Positions 35,601 through 47,404 of a DNA stretch of 64,000 nt are shown here, piece by piece. The translations under genes were made by a program, and so were the position numbers. The stretch spans positions 156,472,498-156,536,497 of the forward strand of contig NC_133666.1 of assembly GCF_037893015.1 (NCBI RefSeq). Reading direction: 5' to 3'. The notes below the pieces were generated by a model that saw only the letters and a list, made by a program, of their open reading frames with translations, did not search any database and had not been told where the DNA came from. This DNA is from Macrotis lagotis. Lineage: Eukaryota; Chordata; Mammalia; Peramelemorphia; Peramelidae. Position 1 is the first letter of the stretch, and the number at the start of each line of letters is the position of its first letter.

Positions 35601-35650
<50 letters not shown>
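35549..35650. repeat. (GA)n microsatellite with (GACA) interruptions
   Basis: GA units, then gacagagacagacac, then a pure run of about 23 GA units. The surrounding 35460-35560 sequence is SINE-like ('ctgaattcaaatgtgatctc'). It produces several false Ser/Leu or Arg/Glu reading frames. Confidence 0.97.
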
Positions 35651-35651
<1 letters not shown>

Positions 35652-38600
35652 AAAAAGAGAGAACAAGCAGCCCAAATTGTGCAAAATCACTGGCAAACAA
35701 ATCATACCAAGGAATGGCAACTTCTATGGGTGTCTCTAGCACCAAATATCTTCACTTAAATGGTTTGCTGTGACTTCAAAACCAATATATCCAAACACAG
35801 CGACATATCACCTTTATTTCTAAACATGCTTCTCATCTTTCCTCCTCCTCTTCCTGATATTATTATTATTATTACACAATTTTGGCAAATGACACCATCT
35901 CACATTCTGAAAAAAACTTTTGAAAACTTAGCGTTATCTCTTTTTTATTCTCCATTCTAATAATTAATCAGCTTCAAAATCCATGAAGACTATTTACCAC
36001 ACATACATTACCTTGTCATTGGACTTTTGCTCAAGTCCTTAATTGAATCCATGTTTTAAAGATCAACTCAAATGTCACTTTCTATAGGCAGCCTTTCCCC
36101 TGGTCCTTTCTCTCTTGGATGTTAAACAGAATGCTTCACATGCCTCAGGCAGCCTATATATTCCATGAGAACAGTCCTTATTTTTACATGTACTCTTAAG
36201 CTACTTCCCTAACATTAGCAGGTTGGGTCTTCATGAGGTGGCTACTATAACTACTGTCAGGTTCTTGGGGACCCTGAGGTTCTGGCAGATGATTTTCTAT
36301 TATTACAGATTTTAAGCCTCTACTGGTGTGATCATCAGTTGATATCAATTAATCAACCAGATTTAATTAGCTTTTAGAAACAGATAATTCCTAAGGGGAG
36401 TATATTAAGAAAAAATAGCACACAACATCCCTCCAAACTTGGTAAGATACTTTCCCATGGAAATATTCAGAGTCCAAGGAGAAGGGGACTCAAAATTACA
36501 GAGTTTGTGTGGCAAAGGGGTAACTCACAGGTATTGATTTCTGTAAGTTCTTTATTTTCCTTTGTAGGGTATTCATGAAATTTCCCTTAAACATGTAGTA
36601 GTTTCCTGCCATTTTATTTTTTTTTTTAAATATAGTTCCTATAAAAGGTAAGTTGGAGGCAAGTTCTACAATTCCATGTACAGATAGGTACTTTAGACAT
36701 TTTTTTCCCCTCTAAGTTTACATGACTATGCTGCTCATAGTTAAGTCTTGGAGCTATTATTTTGATTATGCATAGTTTGCCCTCAGTTCCTGATGCAGAT
36801 ACTGTCACCATTTGCTGCTGTTTCAGGAACATTGCTAGGAAACTGCTGAGAAGTCCAATTATTGCAACCCTCTGACATTCACAAGGTCTTCCTAAGGATG
36901 GGTAGAGAGGTGACAGAGGATCTCCCCACCTTTCCCGGCTCCCCTGAAATTCCATCTCAGGGGGTTGACTGGACTCTCCTCTTTACTGCAGATACTACCA
37001 TGCCTAGAGATTTTGAACAGGCTTTCTATTTTATATAAAACCCACATGATGAGAACTATTTTCTTCAGACAATGTAAATACAGCTGTTGTGCAGAATCAC
37101 TCCATTTCCTCTGATGTATTTCTTTCAAAGACTTCTCAAATCTAGTCTAAATGTCTTTGATCAATAGTTAATTCTGGGGTGAGGGGGAGTGATTGATTGT
37201 TCTTGCTCTTGTTCACACCCTAGCTGATAACTCTGATTGATTTAGTTGAGAAATCAGTGATCCTTATTCTTACACTATAACACTTAGTTATTAGTTAGTT
37301 AATAAAGGTTTACTGAACCAAAGTATTACAATCCTCATTTAAGTGATGGGAAAAAAGGCTCAATGAAGGTCAATGAAAGAATAGCCCCAGATTTGGAATC
37401 ATTAGAGAACTTAGATTCAAATTTCACCTCTAAAATGAAGGGTTTGAACTAGATGATCCCCAAGGTCCTTTTTGGTGTTAAATCTGTGTCTTACTTTCTG
37501 AATGTCACACAATTAGTAAATGATACTAAAACTTCTGATTCAAATCCAGTGCTTTTCCTACATTGCTTATCTAAAACTCAAAAGCCTTCCCTGGGGAACA
37601 ATGCTCTTAGTTTCTAACCTTAGACTATTGCCTTTTCTAGATCTCACTTTTCTCTCTCTGTTCTGAAACCAATGTATGTGAACACTAATTACTGGTTACT
37701 CAAACCTAGTGCCACAAAGGCTAACTTGACAAACACAACCCTGCTATCCTCCAGAGTTGATGAGTCTGAGTTTGTCCCAGTAATGAAGGATTTAAGAAGA
37801 GTATGGGCTTATTTTCATTTTCTCTCAATCATTCTGTCAAGCCCATCTGCTGTTGGAGCAGAACAAAGGTGAAAACCTAATTGGTTACAGAAAGGACAGA
37901 AGGTCAGAGAAAGCATAAGAGGATAAAGCTTTCTTTCCAAAATATTTTTCTCTATTGCTGAGTGGTGATAGACAAGAGGCTTGCTAGGAAAAATGTGTTA
38001 TGAGTGAGTGAAGCAGGGAACTTCAGATCTGCTTTCAAAGGGTTTTATTAGGTAGCTCTTGGGAGGTTGTTACTGAAAGAAATAGTCAGAAATAATTGTG
38101 TTGAGTAGTAACATGGCATCTAAAGAGATTGGCTAAAAATCAGGAAGGAATGGCAGTCTACTTCATTTTTCCATCCAAAAGAGCATTTAAAAGGTACTAA
38201 TGTGGTTAATTACAAATGGACAAAAGACAACTTGATATAAAAAAGACTATACTTTATACATTAAGTTTTTGTCAAAATTGAAGGATACTTATTCAAACTA
38301 TCACTTCTATTCATTTTTAATTCATGTTCCCCACAATTTGTGCCCTCACTCTGGTAAACCTAGTCTTTAAGCACTCATGGCAACTCAGATACTTCATGAC
38401 AAAAGTATTTGTTAGTTTTGTTAGTATGTGTGCCCCATTGAAGGAGGTTATATGCCTCTAAATTATATTATATGCCTCTAAATTATATGCCTCTAAATGC
38501 AACTCAACTTTCTTTATCTATAAAACTCTATTCTCAGTCCCGCATCTTTTCCTCCCTCTAACCTTTTTATCTTAATCACTCCTTGCTAGATCCACTTTCC

Positions 38601-40440
38601 TCACAGAGTCAAATTTCCTTACAAGGTAGTTATTCTTAAATTTCAGGTTCCTAATAAACTGCTAGGGACTATAAAAGAATACTGCTTATCTATTGCCTAC
38701 TATGATATATGGCCCAATGAAACCTACTATGTACCAAGTTGAGCTTGGTCTTCTTAATCCTATTTTAAAATTGAGATTCTCCACATTCCTTAGAGATCCT
38801 AATACTAATCCTTTCACAAGATTAAAACCTACTCTGTGAACAAGAGGTCCCTGGCCTATCCCCAACTAATTTATAAGTTGGATTTCTTAAAAAAAAGCTT
38901 AGTTGAGTGGAGGATGGGCATCTAGTAGAAAAATAATAGCCACACAAGTCCTTTCTCTTGTCTCTAGTCCCCTTCCGTTTGTTTTGACTTCCATCAAACC
39001 CTTTTATTGGAAAATCTGGAGTCCTACCTCTCCCCTGACTCCTTCCCCCTGCTCCCCCACATGCCAGGTTATTTATTAGGTCTGTGGGAACTAAAGGAAA
39101 GAGATAGCCAACTACTGTGCTCATACAACACATCAAGAAAAAAACAAGGCCACAGGGACTTAAACTATGCCCATTAAACTGAACCCTTTAAGCCATTTCA
39201 GGTTTCCCAAACCTGACTGTAGTAAACTGTAATAAAACTATTCATCAAGACAAGGCCCTGGAGTCATCATAGAGCCTCTATTATTGATTTATCATAACAC
39301 TGGCTACATTCGCTTAAATACTTTTATTAAGCTGTTTTCACCAATAAGATCTGAGGGGAATTGAAGAACTGCAGCACATTAGTGTGCATATATATTTTAG
39401 CCTAAGGCCTTCGAGAAAAGCTTGTAACCAAATTGTTGAACTTGAGCCATTTTTCCAAGAAAAAAAATTAAGAAGGCATCCCTGAATTCTTTGTTAGGAG
39501 ATTTCTATGTATTGTGTACCCTGAGGATCAGTCTAAAGGAGACTCAAAAGAGAAACTGTTATCATTCTAATGCTTATTTTCCTTCCTCAAGAAAAGGAAT
39601 GAATTCTTTTATATATTTGCCAAGTAGATTTATATATGGAATTCTAAAAGTGACAATCAATATTTTACTGTTCTATCCTGATTCAAATCCTATTTATCTG
39701 AGCATTCATTTTTAGTTTTTCTTTGAGAGGTTATTCTCTTTTTTCTACCTCCTAAGTGTAAGCATCCCTAAGGTTCTGTACCTGTTCATCATTTGTATAC
39801 TTTCATTCTTGGTAAGGTCTAGCCACTCTTTTTTTTTTTTAAATACTTATCACTTCAGTTATCACTGCTATTAAGATGCCTCCCAGAGTCTCTCAGTTTC
39901 CTGTTCTAAGAGTCTATCCAGTCCTCAAAAAATATTCAATTAATTAATAAATTCAATTAATTGGGAAAATGGTGTGTTTGTATATATATATATATATAAT
40001 TTATTAGATTATTTAGTTTATCTAGTTTAACTTAGCTTAATCAAAAATCAAATGCTAAATTTGTATTTTTCCTCTCCTTTGAATTTAATGTAAAATTAGT
40101 CATTTGAAGATTAATACTTGAACATGGAAAAGATCTCTGATTTGTAGTATAGGGAACTATAAGTCTTATAATGTCATCTGAGGTTAAGTGACTGATTTCC
40201 CAGAGGTTATAGTTATTTTGAAACCAGTTGTGATTTTGAACAAAGCATTCTTTCCACTATGCTATTTCTTTAAAATTATTATGCATTTCAACTCATCCAA
40301 TCACTGTAAGAGAGTATTGGATGAAGAGAATGGAAATAGTTTGGTGGTCTATATTACAAAGTTATTTCCATGCATTTTAAAGGTTTGAATAGGGGAATAA
40401 TTTGTGCAATTAAGACAGTGCGTGAGCAGTTTCTTATTTG
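35652..40440. other. SNCAIP intron interior, mostly unmarked
   Basis: Part of the 5.6-kb intron between 40790 and 35175. MIR-like traces lie at about 37380-37500 ('gaactagatgatccccaagg') and 37500-37570. A tandem duplication is at 38449-38499 and a short (TA)n at 39979-39998. No exon signal was convincing. Confidence 0.45.
38449..38499. repeat. Three tandem copies of a 15-20-bp unit
   Basis: The phrase tatatgcctctaaatta recurs starting near 38449, 38469 and 38484; the spacing differs by five bases between copies. Confidence 0.85.
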
Positions 40441-40444
40441 CCTT

Positions 40445-40600
40445 ATTTGTGAGCAAGATGCAGTAAGGCAGAAAGAGAACTGAACTTGGAATCAGTGAAC
40501 CTTGGCAAGTCACTGATTTTTTTGGCTTCAGTTTCCATCTTTAAAGAACTGCAAAAGTGTTGACCTACATTGGTATGGTGATTTTTCTCACCAAGTAGCT
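40445..40600 (+). mobile_element. MIR-like SINE fragment, forward
   Basis: 'gaactgaacttggaatcagt', 'accttggcaagtcactgatt' and 'tggcttcagtttccatcttt' match MIR order, ending near the coiled-coil/ankyrin exon. Confidence 0.5.
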
Positions 40601-40790
40601 CCCTATGTAAGTGAAATCTCAGGGTTAGTCCCTATCCCTTAATATAAAACCACTCAAAAAATAAAATAAATCCTAAAAATTAGCTATATGATCCATAAGG
40701 ATAAAAAAAAAAGCACTTCAGTTACGCTTCAGATGAGCAATTCAGAAAGATCATTTTTTTTTTTCCTCTTGAAAAGGAAACAAAACTCAC

Positions 40791-40960
40791 TCCTTCAGCT
40801 GCTTGGTTAACTTCACAACCTGAGATGCTAGAGACATGCAAGTCTCTACCACCACTAGGTAACGGGAACACATGGTATGCCCATGTCGCTCAGCACTCTG
40901 GGAGGGTTTCTCTCCTGCATGATTCTGCATGGTGACATTTGCTCCATATTCAACCAAAGT
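40791..40960 (-). CDS. SNCAIP: SNCAIP internal coding exon, ankyrin end and start of coiled coil
   Basis: A 170-bp exon, phase 0 in and phase 2 out (last codon GA|G). It encodes TLVEYGANVTMQNHAGEKPS, then a His-containing AERHGHTMCSRYL segment, then ETCMSLASQVVKLTKQLKE. The first part completes the ankyrin repeat begun in the preceding exon. The Leu/Val-spaced LASQVVKLTKQLKE begins the central coiled coil that the family uses for self-association and alpha-synuclein binding. The acceptor is TTTTTTGGCAG and the donor GGA|GTGAGT. From memory the human protein reads AERQGHTLCSR here, so two conservative changes are visible. Confidence 0.97.
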
Positions 40961-41385
40961 CTGCCAAAAAAATTCAGACAAATTTATTTGGAAAAATATT
41001 GTCAAAACTTTCTTGTTATCATCACCATGGCTGTCATTTGCTAAGAACTATCAACATCTGAAATAAGGTAATGCATTTAAGGACCCTTAAATGTGTTGTA
41101 ATTTTTCTATTTGACAAGCAAAACTTCTGGTCTCTGGATATTTAAGGTGCTGAAAATCAGAACTTTTTAAAATTTAATTTATTTATTTAATTATTTTGAA
41201 TTTTACAATTTTCCCCCTATTCTTGCTTCCCCCCCCCCCAGAAGGCAGTCTATTAGTCTTTACATTGTTTCCATGGTATCCCTTGATCTAAGTTGAATGT
41301 GATGAGAGTGAAATCATATCCTTAAGGGGAAAACAGATAAAGTATAAGAGATAGTAAAATTACATAATGAGATAACGTTTTTTTT
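40961..41385. other. Intron start, unmarked
   Basis: First part of the 3.6-kb SNCAIP intron read toward higher coordinates. A C run at 41231-41239 and a T run at about 41379-41390. The stretch 41165-41240 may be L1 3' UTR. Confidence 0.35.
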
Positions 41386-41389
41386 TTTT

Positions 41390-42065
41390 TTAAATTAAAG
41401 GTAATAGTCTTTGGTCTTTGTTCAAACTCCACAATTCTTTCTCTGGATACAGATGGTATTGTCCATCACAGATACCCCAAAATTGTGCCTGATTGTTGCA
41501 CTGATGAAATGAGAAAGTTCATTAAGATTGATCATCAGCCCCCCCCATGTTGCTGTTAAAGCTTACAATGTTCTTCTGGTTCTGCTTATCTCGCTCAGCA
41601 TCAGTTCATGCAAATCCTTCCAGGCTTCCCTGAATTCCCATCCCTCCTGGTTTCTAATAAAACAATAGAGTTCCATACTGTACATATACCACAATTTGTT
41701 CAGCCATTCCCCAAATAATGGACATTCACTCAATTTCCAATTCTTTGCCACCACAAACAGGGCTGCTATGAATATTTTGTACAAATGATGTTTTTACCCT
41801 TTTTCATCATCTCTTCAGGGTATAGACCCAGTAGTGGTATTGTTGGATCAAAGGGTATGCACATTTTTGTTGCCCTTTGGGTGTAATTCCAAATTGCTCT
41901 CCACAAAGTTTGGATGAGTTCACAGCTCCACCAACAATGTATTAGTGTCCCAGATTTCCCACATCCCTTTCACCAATGATTATTGTCCTTTCTGGTCATA
42001 TTGGCCAGTCTGAGGGATGTGAAGTGGTACCTCAGAGATGCTTTAATTTGCATTTCTCTAATAAA
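41390..42065 (-). mobile_element. LINE-1 3' end, antisense, ORF2 C-terminus still open
   Basis: The minus strand gives a 73-codon open stretch (41784-41563) containing IFIAALFVVAKNWKLSECPL, LNKLWYMYSMELYCFIRN and LSEISRTRRTL. It aligns in order with the mammalian L1 ORF2 C-terminus (AKTWNQPKCP, WYIYTMEYYAAIKN, LSKLSQEQ). Upstream (to about 42065) the frame is broken. 3' UTR runs down to an A-rich end (T run on the plus strand) at about 41380-41390. It lies in the same orientation as SNCAIP, inside its intron. Confidence 0.9.
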
Positions 42066-42493
42066 ATGAGGGAAAAAAGTACTTTTTAAGGGAGAATTTT
42101 TTCTCTCAAGTTTATGATCATCCACTATGCAAAGGTGAACTCATGCCACCTACTTACCTTACAGGAATACTGAAAGAATGAATAATGGTGAGCATAATTC
42201 CCTATTGATTTTGGCCTTAATATTTTTCATTCTAGAATTTTCTACAATTTTCTTGGTCATTTTTCCCCCAATCTTTTTGTCCCTGCTCCCCTTTTCTCTC
42301 CTACTATCTGGAAAATTCCTCAGACTGTTGTTAGTGCTATCTTTCATAACTTGAGAGCTAACTATTAAACAGTTCAAGAAGAGAGATTTTTTCCTCTTTA
42401 ATGGTGATTAATCTTAAATTTACTAAAGTCATAAAAGACCATATCTAACAGGCAATACCAATTTATTCCCTTTGAATTCCATCTTGATCTTTT

Positions 42494-42681
42494 TAAAAAG
42501 AGTATAGGAAGGGAAGGCTAGGTGGCACAGTGGATAGAGCACTGGCCTTGGAGTCAGGAGGATCTGAGTTCAAATCTGACCTTAGATACTTAAAAATTAT
42601 CTAGCTGTGAGACACTGAGAAAGTCACTTAACCCCACTACCTTGCAAAAAGAAAAAAAAATTTTTAAAAAGATTATAGGAA
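42494..42681 (+). mobile_element. CORE-SINE, forward, with imperfect target duplication
   Basis: SINE body about 42512-42663: 'gaaggctaggtggcacagtg', 'gcactggccttggagtcagg', 'gttcaaatctgaccttagat', A-rich tail. Flanks ttaaaaagagtataggaag and ttaaaaagattataggaag differ at one base. Confidence 0.92.
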
Positions 42682-42689
42682 GTGTGCCT

Positions 42690-43545
42690 CACCAATATTT
42701 TGAAGACTGATATGGTGTTGGATTTTTCCAGTTCTACTCTCGTTCATCCCTTACATCCAGTTAGTTGACAAAATATAATTAATTGTATATCCATTATCTT
42801 TGACTTACATCTCCTCCTCTTTATGCATATCAAACTCTAAACTTTTATCACCTCTAGTCTTAACTACCACAATAGCTTCCAATTTGGAACCTATGTATCC
42901 AGTATCTTCTTCCCTCTCTGATTGATCTTCTACCTAGTGAATAAGTTGATATGCCTAAACTATAAGTCTGACCACTTCATTCTTCTGATTAGAAAGCTTC
43001 AGTGGTTCCCTATTGCCTCTAGGATAAAATACAAACTTCTCTGATTGGCATTTAATGCCATCAATATTTGGTTCCTGCCTACCTTTGGGAGCTAATTATA
43101 TGTTATTCTTTCTAATACACTATTTTCTAACTGAACAGGCTATGTCTTTTGTTCCTCTTATATGACCTACCTTTGCATAGGTTCTATCCCATGTTTAGAA
43201 TGCTCTTCTTCCCTTCTACCTCTTGGAACTCTTTATCTCCCCACAAGGTTCATTTCCAGGACCACCTCCTTCATAAGGATTTTCCTGCTGTCCATGGTTA
43301 TTAGAAACCTTTCCTCCCCCATAACCATATATTTATTTTGCATGTGTACATATATATGTATATATACATATAAATATAATGCACACACAAATATATATGG
43401 CATTTACTTATCTGTGAAAATGTAGTTCCTCCTTTTTTTAAAATTCAGAATTGTACTGACTTTTTCTTTGCATCATCCCCACCTTATCCCCTGCATAGCA
43501 CACTCAGTGCCAAGCTTAATAATACTTGCTTGTTGATTGACTAAT
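42690..43545 (+). mobile_element. LINE L2 3' region, forward
   Basis: 'cagtggttccctattgcctc', 'aggataaaatacaaacttct', 'gaatgctcttcttcccttct', 'caaggttcatttccaggacc' and the end 'ataatacttgcttgttgatt' follow L2 order. An AT/GT-rich stretch at 43345-43400 interrupts it. Confidence 0.85.
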
Positions 43546-43837
43546 GAACCCTCAACCTTGAGGTTAAGTAAATTGATGACCTTTATTTCCCTTCCTAATT
43601 TTCTCCTCTATGTTCTTCTAATTTCTTGATATTCCTTTTAACATGTAGTGCCCCAAAGTAAAAATAGTAAATGATGGGAACTATAATAGGAAGATGATTG
43701 AAATGTTTGTATATTTCATTCCCAATATAATTAAGTTTCTGGTTAACTTATAGTCATACTTAGCATGACATCATATTAGGGTCCTTAGTTTTCCTTCTAT
43801 TTTACATTTTGCCTAATCATTTGTTATTTGTTGTGTC

Positions 43838-44080
43838 ATTTTTCAATTGCATCTGAGTGTCTGTGATCTCTTTTGTGGTTTCTTTGCAACAATCCTAAAG
43901 TGGTTTTCCATTTTTTTCTGCAGTTCATTTTTCAGATCAGAAAACTTAGACAAAAAGGGTTAAAATGGTATATCCAGCTAATAATTATCCAAGGCTAGAT
44001 TTGAACTCATGAAGTTAAGTCTTTCTGACTCCAGGCCTGGTACTCTATATCTGCAGTTTCATCTAGTTGCTCTAATCATT
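43838..44080 (-). mobile_element. Long MAR1-type SINE, reverse
   Basis: Reads 'ctgtgatctcttttgtggtt', 'aaagtggttttccatttttt', 'cagttcatttttcagatcag', 'aggctagatttgaactcatg' and 'ctccaggcctggtactctat', the reverse of the long SINE at 34790. Confidence 0.78.
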
Positions 44081-44556
44081 TATTATCTTATATAATATCA
44101 CATGTTTTGAAGTAGTCTCAAGGTATAATCTCCCCTATTACTTCAAACAGTTTTCCCTTACTGAACTTAATTCTACTTATGACACAGAATGAATAAGTTT
44201 TTACTTGTGTAAAAGCAATACCCTATTATCTATAGGCTTGGTTTATACAATCCATTATACATATACATACAATATAATTATTATTATATAGATGACATAA
44301 TATATTATAAAGTATTGAATAGATTATAGATCACATATAAATTATTGTTGGTATTGCACATATGTACATATCATATATATATCCTGCTGTCTACTGTAAT
44401 GCTCACTAGGAAAATGTTAAGTTAATCTAGATATTCTCTCCCTTCTTCATTATGTTATTATTTGCTTCATATTATCAATACTGATTCATCACTTGACAGA
44501 TTTTTTTCTCTCCCTGCAAGAAACCCTGAAGTAGGTGGTATAAAAACCTGGCCCAC

Positions 44557-44682
44557 CTGTATACATCCTAGGTACCCATGCTGTGATGTAACATGAACTG
44601 CACTGTTACCATCTTGGTCAACTTCATCCAGAGAAATTCCTTGTTCTTGCATAAACTGAAGAAGCCAGAGAAGGATTTTTTC
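44557..44682 (-). CDS. SNCAIP: SNCAIP internal coding exon, ankyrin-repeat first half
   Basis: A 126-bp phase 0/0 exon encoding 42 residues, from EKILLWLLQFMQEQGISLDE through DQDGNSAVHVTSQHGYLGC to IQ. The segment DGNSAVHVTSQHGYLGCIQ is the helical core of an ankyrin repeat (family pattern DxxGxTxLHxAxxxGxxxxV). The acceptor is TTTTGTAG and the donor CAG|GTGGGC. The Thr in HVTSQ is Ala in the human protein as I recall it. The repeat continues in the next exon as TLVEYGANV. A start at the internal Met (QFMQEQ) is not meaningful; the frame enters from the splice acceptor. Confidence 0.97.
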
Positions 44683-44934
44683 CTACAAAATAACCAGTCA
44701 CATGGAAATGAGTAAAATCATATGTATAGGAAAATAAGCAGATATAATGAAAAGGAAAAATAAAAAAAACCTTAGAAACAAACAAGTTTTGTGTCATAAA
44801 TAAACATTCTTAACAGGCTGGAATTGCAATTCAGTAAAACATTTGTTGAAGAGAGTTAAAGAGGCCTGTACCACTGGTTGAAAAAGAAAGACATTTAAAA
44901 AAATCTCAACTTTAAATCTGAGAAAGAACTTTAA

Positions 44935-45095
44935 TGCTAGAAGGGATCTCTGAATATATCTTGTTTAATCCCATTATTTTACAGATAAAGAAACAAATGC
45001 AAGCCCCCAAACATTGGATAACTTGGTCCAAGGTCCCATAATTGCTAGTAAGGAAGCTAGCTTAGCATTTAGGGTTCCTGATTCCTACTTTTTTG
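44935..45095 (-). mobile_element. MIR-like SINE, reverse
   Basis: 'aatcccattattttacagat', 'taacttggtccaaggtccca' and 'agggttcctgattcctactt' are reverse MIR phrases. It lies about 250 bp upstream of an ankyrin exon. Confidence 0.6.
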
Positions 45096-45099
45096 TTTT

Positions 45100-46940
45100 C
45101 CAGCTGCTCCAAAACAACCTTTAGAATTTTTCTCAGATTGTTATAAAACTTGTAAATAATTAAATAGTAATACTATTTTGATGAGTGTCATTTATATTTA
45201 TACTTGAAATCCACTTCCATCTCTTTCTATTGTCAGTAGAAATACTAAAATACTGAAAATCAAAATGATTTGGAGAAACAGGTTATGTAAAAAAATCACT
45301 TGGGATATCAAATTGAGATCTCTTGTGATTTCACCAGACAATATCTGTTATTTTAAGGGTTATTTTTTTTTTACCTTTTTTTCCCTTTTCATTACAAAGT
45401 AGGGTAAACCAAATCTATGAACACCGATTTCCACAGGTCAAAAGACAAGATGGTAAGAATTTGCTTTGCTATACACCATTTCTGTGCTATTCCCATGTTA
45501 TATTTGGCTCCAGGAGAAAGTATGAGAATAAGCATGATTACATTGGTTTAAAATAGAAAAAATTAAATCCAAAGTTTAAATAAATATAAAAGGGTAAAAA
45601 CAACAGTTCACATTTGAGTGGGTGGAGTTTGACATTTAAAAAGATTGTGCATTTAAAACAACCTTGAACTTCTTTTTATTTGGGGGTTCTTCTCCCTCTA
45701 TTCCACCTCCCCCCACTATTTGTTCTTACTGGTCATGAACTTTTATACTTTTCTGGATTAAATTTGTCTTCACCTTCAGAACATGCCAACTAATCTGCTA
45801 AAGGAATGTTGGATGAAAATAGCAAACTCTTTTAAAGTCATTTATGCAGGGGAATGGGTCAGTGTTTGAAAAGGGGCAAAACATCAAAAATGGACCGAAC
45901 ATTTTGCACTGGAGTTCTTCCAAATGAGCAAGTAGGAAATGAGATCCCCTACAGAGAAAGAAAACCATAATGAGTTCAACAGTACAAAAAACCTGTTTTG
46001 AATGTATATATGGAGAGTTAAGTGTTGGTAAGTCAAAAAAAAAGCAACAGAAAGTGTTGCTGCCCTCCTGGGACCCTTGAGAGGTCAAGTGGAGGCGAGG
46101 CAATATTGGTGAGAGACTGGGATTTCAAGAAGGTTTAGAGAAAGGATCATAAGCTTAAACACCCTCCTTTCTTCAGTGGCAAGGCAAAAATAGTTTATTT
46201 TGTTCTGGATCAGGTGATAACTAACAAACATGCATGGGGAGAGAACTTTTCCAAGGGTATCTTTTCTTCTCTTTTGGGAATACTTTGGTTTGACAGTGAA
46301 TACTTACATGATGTGATCACTAGATTTTGGAAAGTAAGAATCACAGCATCTCTGATCTGAAATAACTCAGAAATCATTGGATGATGCCTCCACCATGGCA
46401 TCTCTGTCATCATCATCATCACCATCACCATCATCATCATCATCATCAGTAAAATGTATATAGTATTTTATGATTTATAAAATGCTTTATGTATATTATA
46501 ATTTTATCTTCACAAGAGAAATGAGGTAGCTGCTATTGTTAGCCTTTTAACTCATAATTCATGATCTACTTATACATTCCATTCTACTTTTGGTCATATG
46601 ATTTACCTCTAATTTTTAGGAAGTTTTTATGAAGCTGAACTGAATCTTACCATCTTATAATTTTACTTCCCATCTCTATTCCCTCCCTAGTTCATCTTAG
46701 TTTTTAACCCTAGAAATAGAAGACTTTGAAGGCTTTTTTCATGAATCCTTCAAATAAATACTTGAAGACAGTTACCATATTTCACTTAAATTTTCTCTTC
46801 TCCAAGCTAAAGATATCACATTCTTTCAAGCTATCTCTTCCCCATTAATTTTGTTTCTTCTTTTGGAAACTTTCAGCTTATCCAGCTCTAGGGCACAAAA
46901 TTGAAAATATACTTCAGATGAGGATTTACAAAGGTAAAGT
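45100..46940. other. Intron interior, unmarked
   Basis: Part of the 13.4-kb SNCAIP intron. Only a (CAT)n run at 46408-46448 stands out. Confidence 0.4.
46408..46448. repeat. (CAT)n trinucleotide repeat
   Basis: About 13 CAT/CAC units, mostly pure. It creates a Met-rich false frame on the minus strand. Confidence 0.92.
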
Positions 46941-46944
46941 GCAA

Positions 46945-47100
46945 GAGCTTCAGAATCCTGGTTCTGTCACTTTCTCCCTCAGAGATGCTAAATAAACTAG
47001 TATTTTCTCTTTATCTCAATTTCTTCATCTTTAAAATGAGGCTTTTGGATTAGATCTCTAAAGTCCCTTCCAGCTATAACTCTGTAATCCTACAATCTTC
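46945..47100 (+). mobile_element. MIR-like SINE, forward
   Basis: 'cctggttctgtcactttctc', 'ttcttcatctttaaaatgag' and 'ctctaaagtcccttccagct' match the 3' half of MIR. Confidence 0.65.
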
Positions 47101-47404
47101 TTTGGTCTAAGATTACCTTAACCATTTTGGATGATAAGTGACAGTGCTGATTCAAACTAAAATCAATTTCACATAAATTATTTTCTAGCTATCACTTTAC
47201 TGTAATCAATTTTTAAAAACTGAAGAATAAGGATTTATACTTATATTTGAATAAGACAACAGAACCAGTTTCCGATACCTTTTGGGTAAGCAGCAATGTT
47301 ATAAAGGACAGAGAGAAGGAATGAACCTGTGGTTTCATGCCATCAAAACTCTCAGGTGAGAAACCTCACTTGCATCAGCATTTTTTTTTGTAACTTAGAG
47401 TTGC

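Noticed and set aside
35445..35759. Ser/Leu and Arg/Glu-rich frames on both strands
   Set aside because: Translation of the GA/CT microsatellite.
40787..41005. 72-codon frame extending beyond the exon on both sides
   Set aside because: Only 40960-40791 is exon; the first residues (before TLVEYG) and the last base of the frame are intronic read-through past the AG and GT sites.
46210..46446. Met-rich minus-strand frame
   Set aside because: Its poly-Met start is the reverse of the CAT trinucleotide repeat; nothing else supports it.
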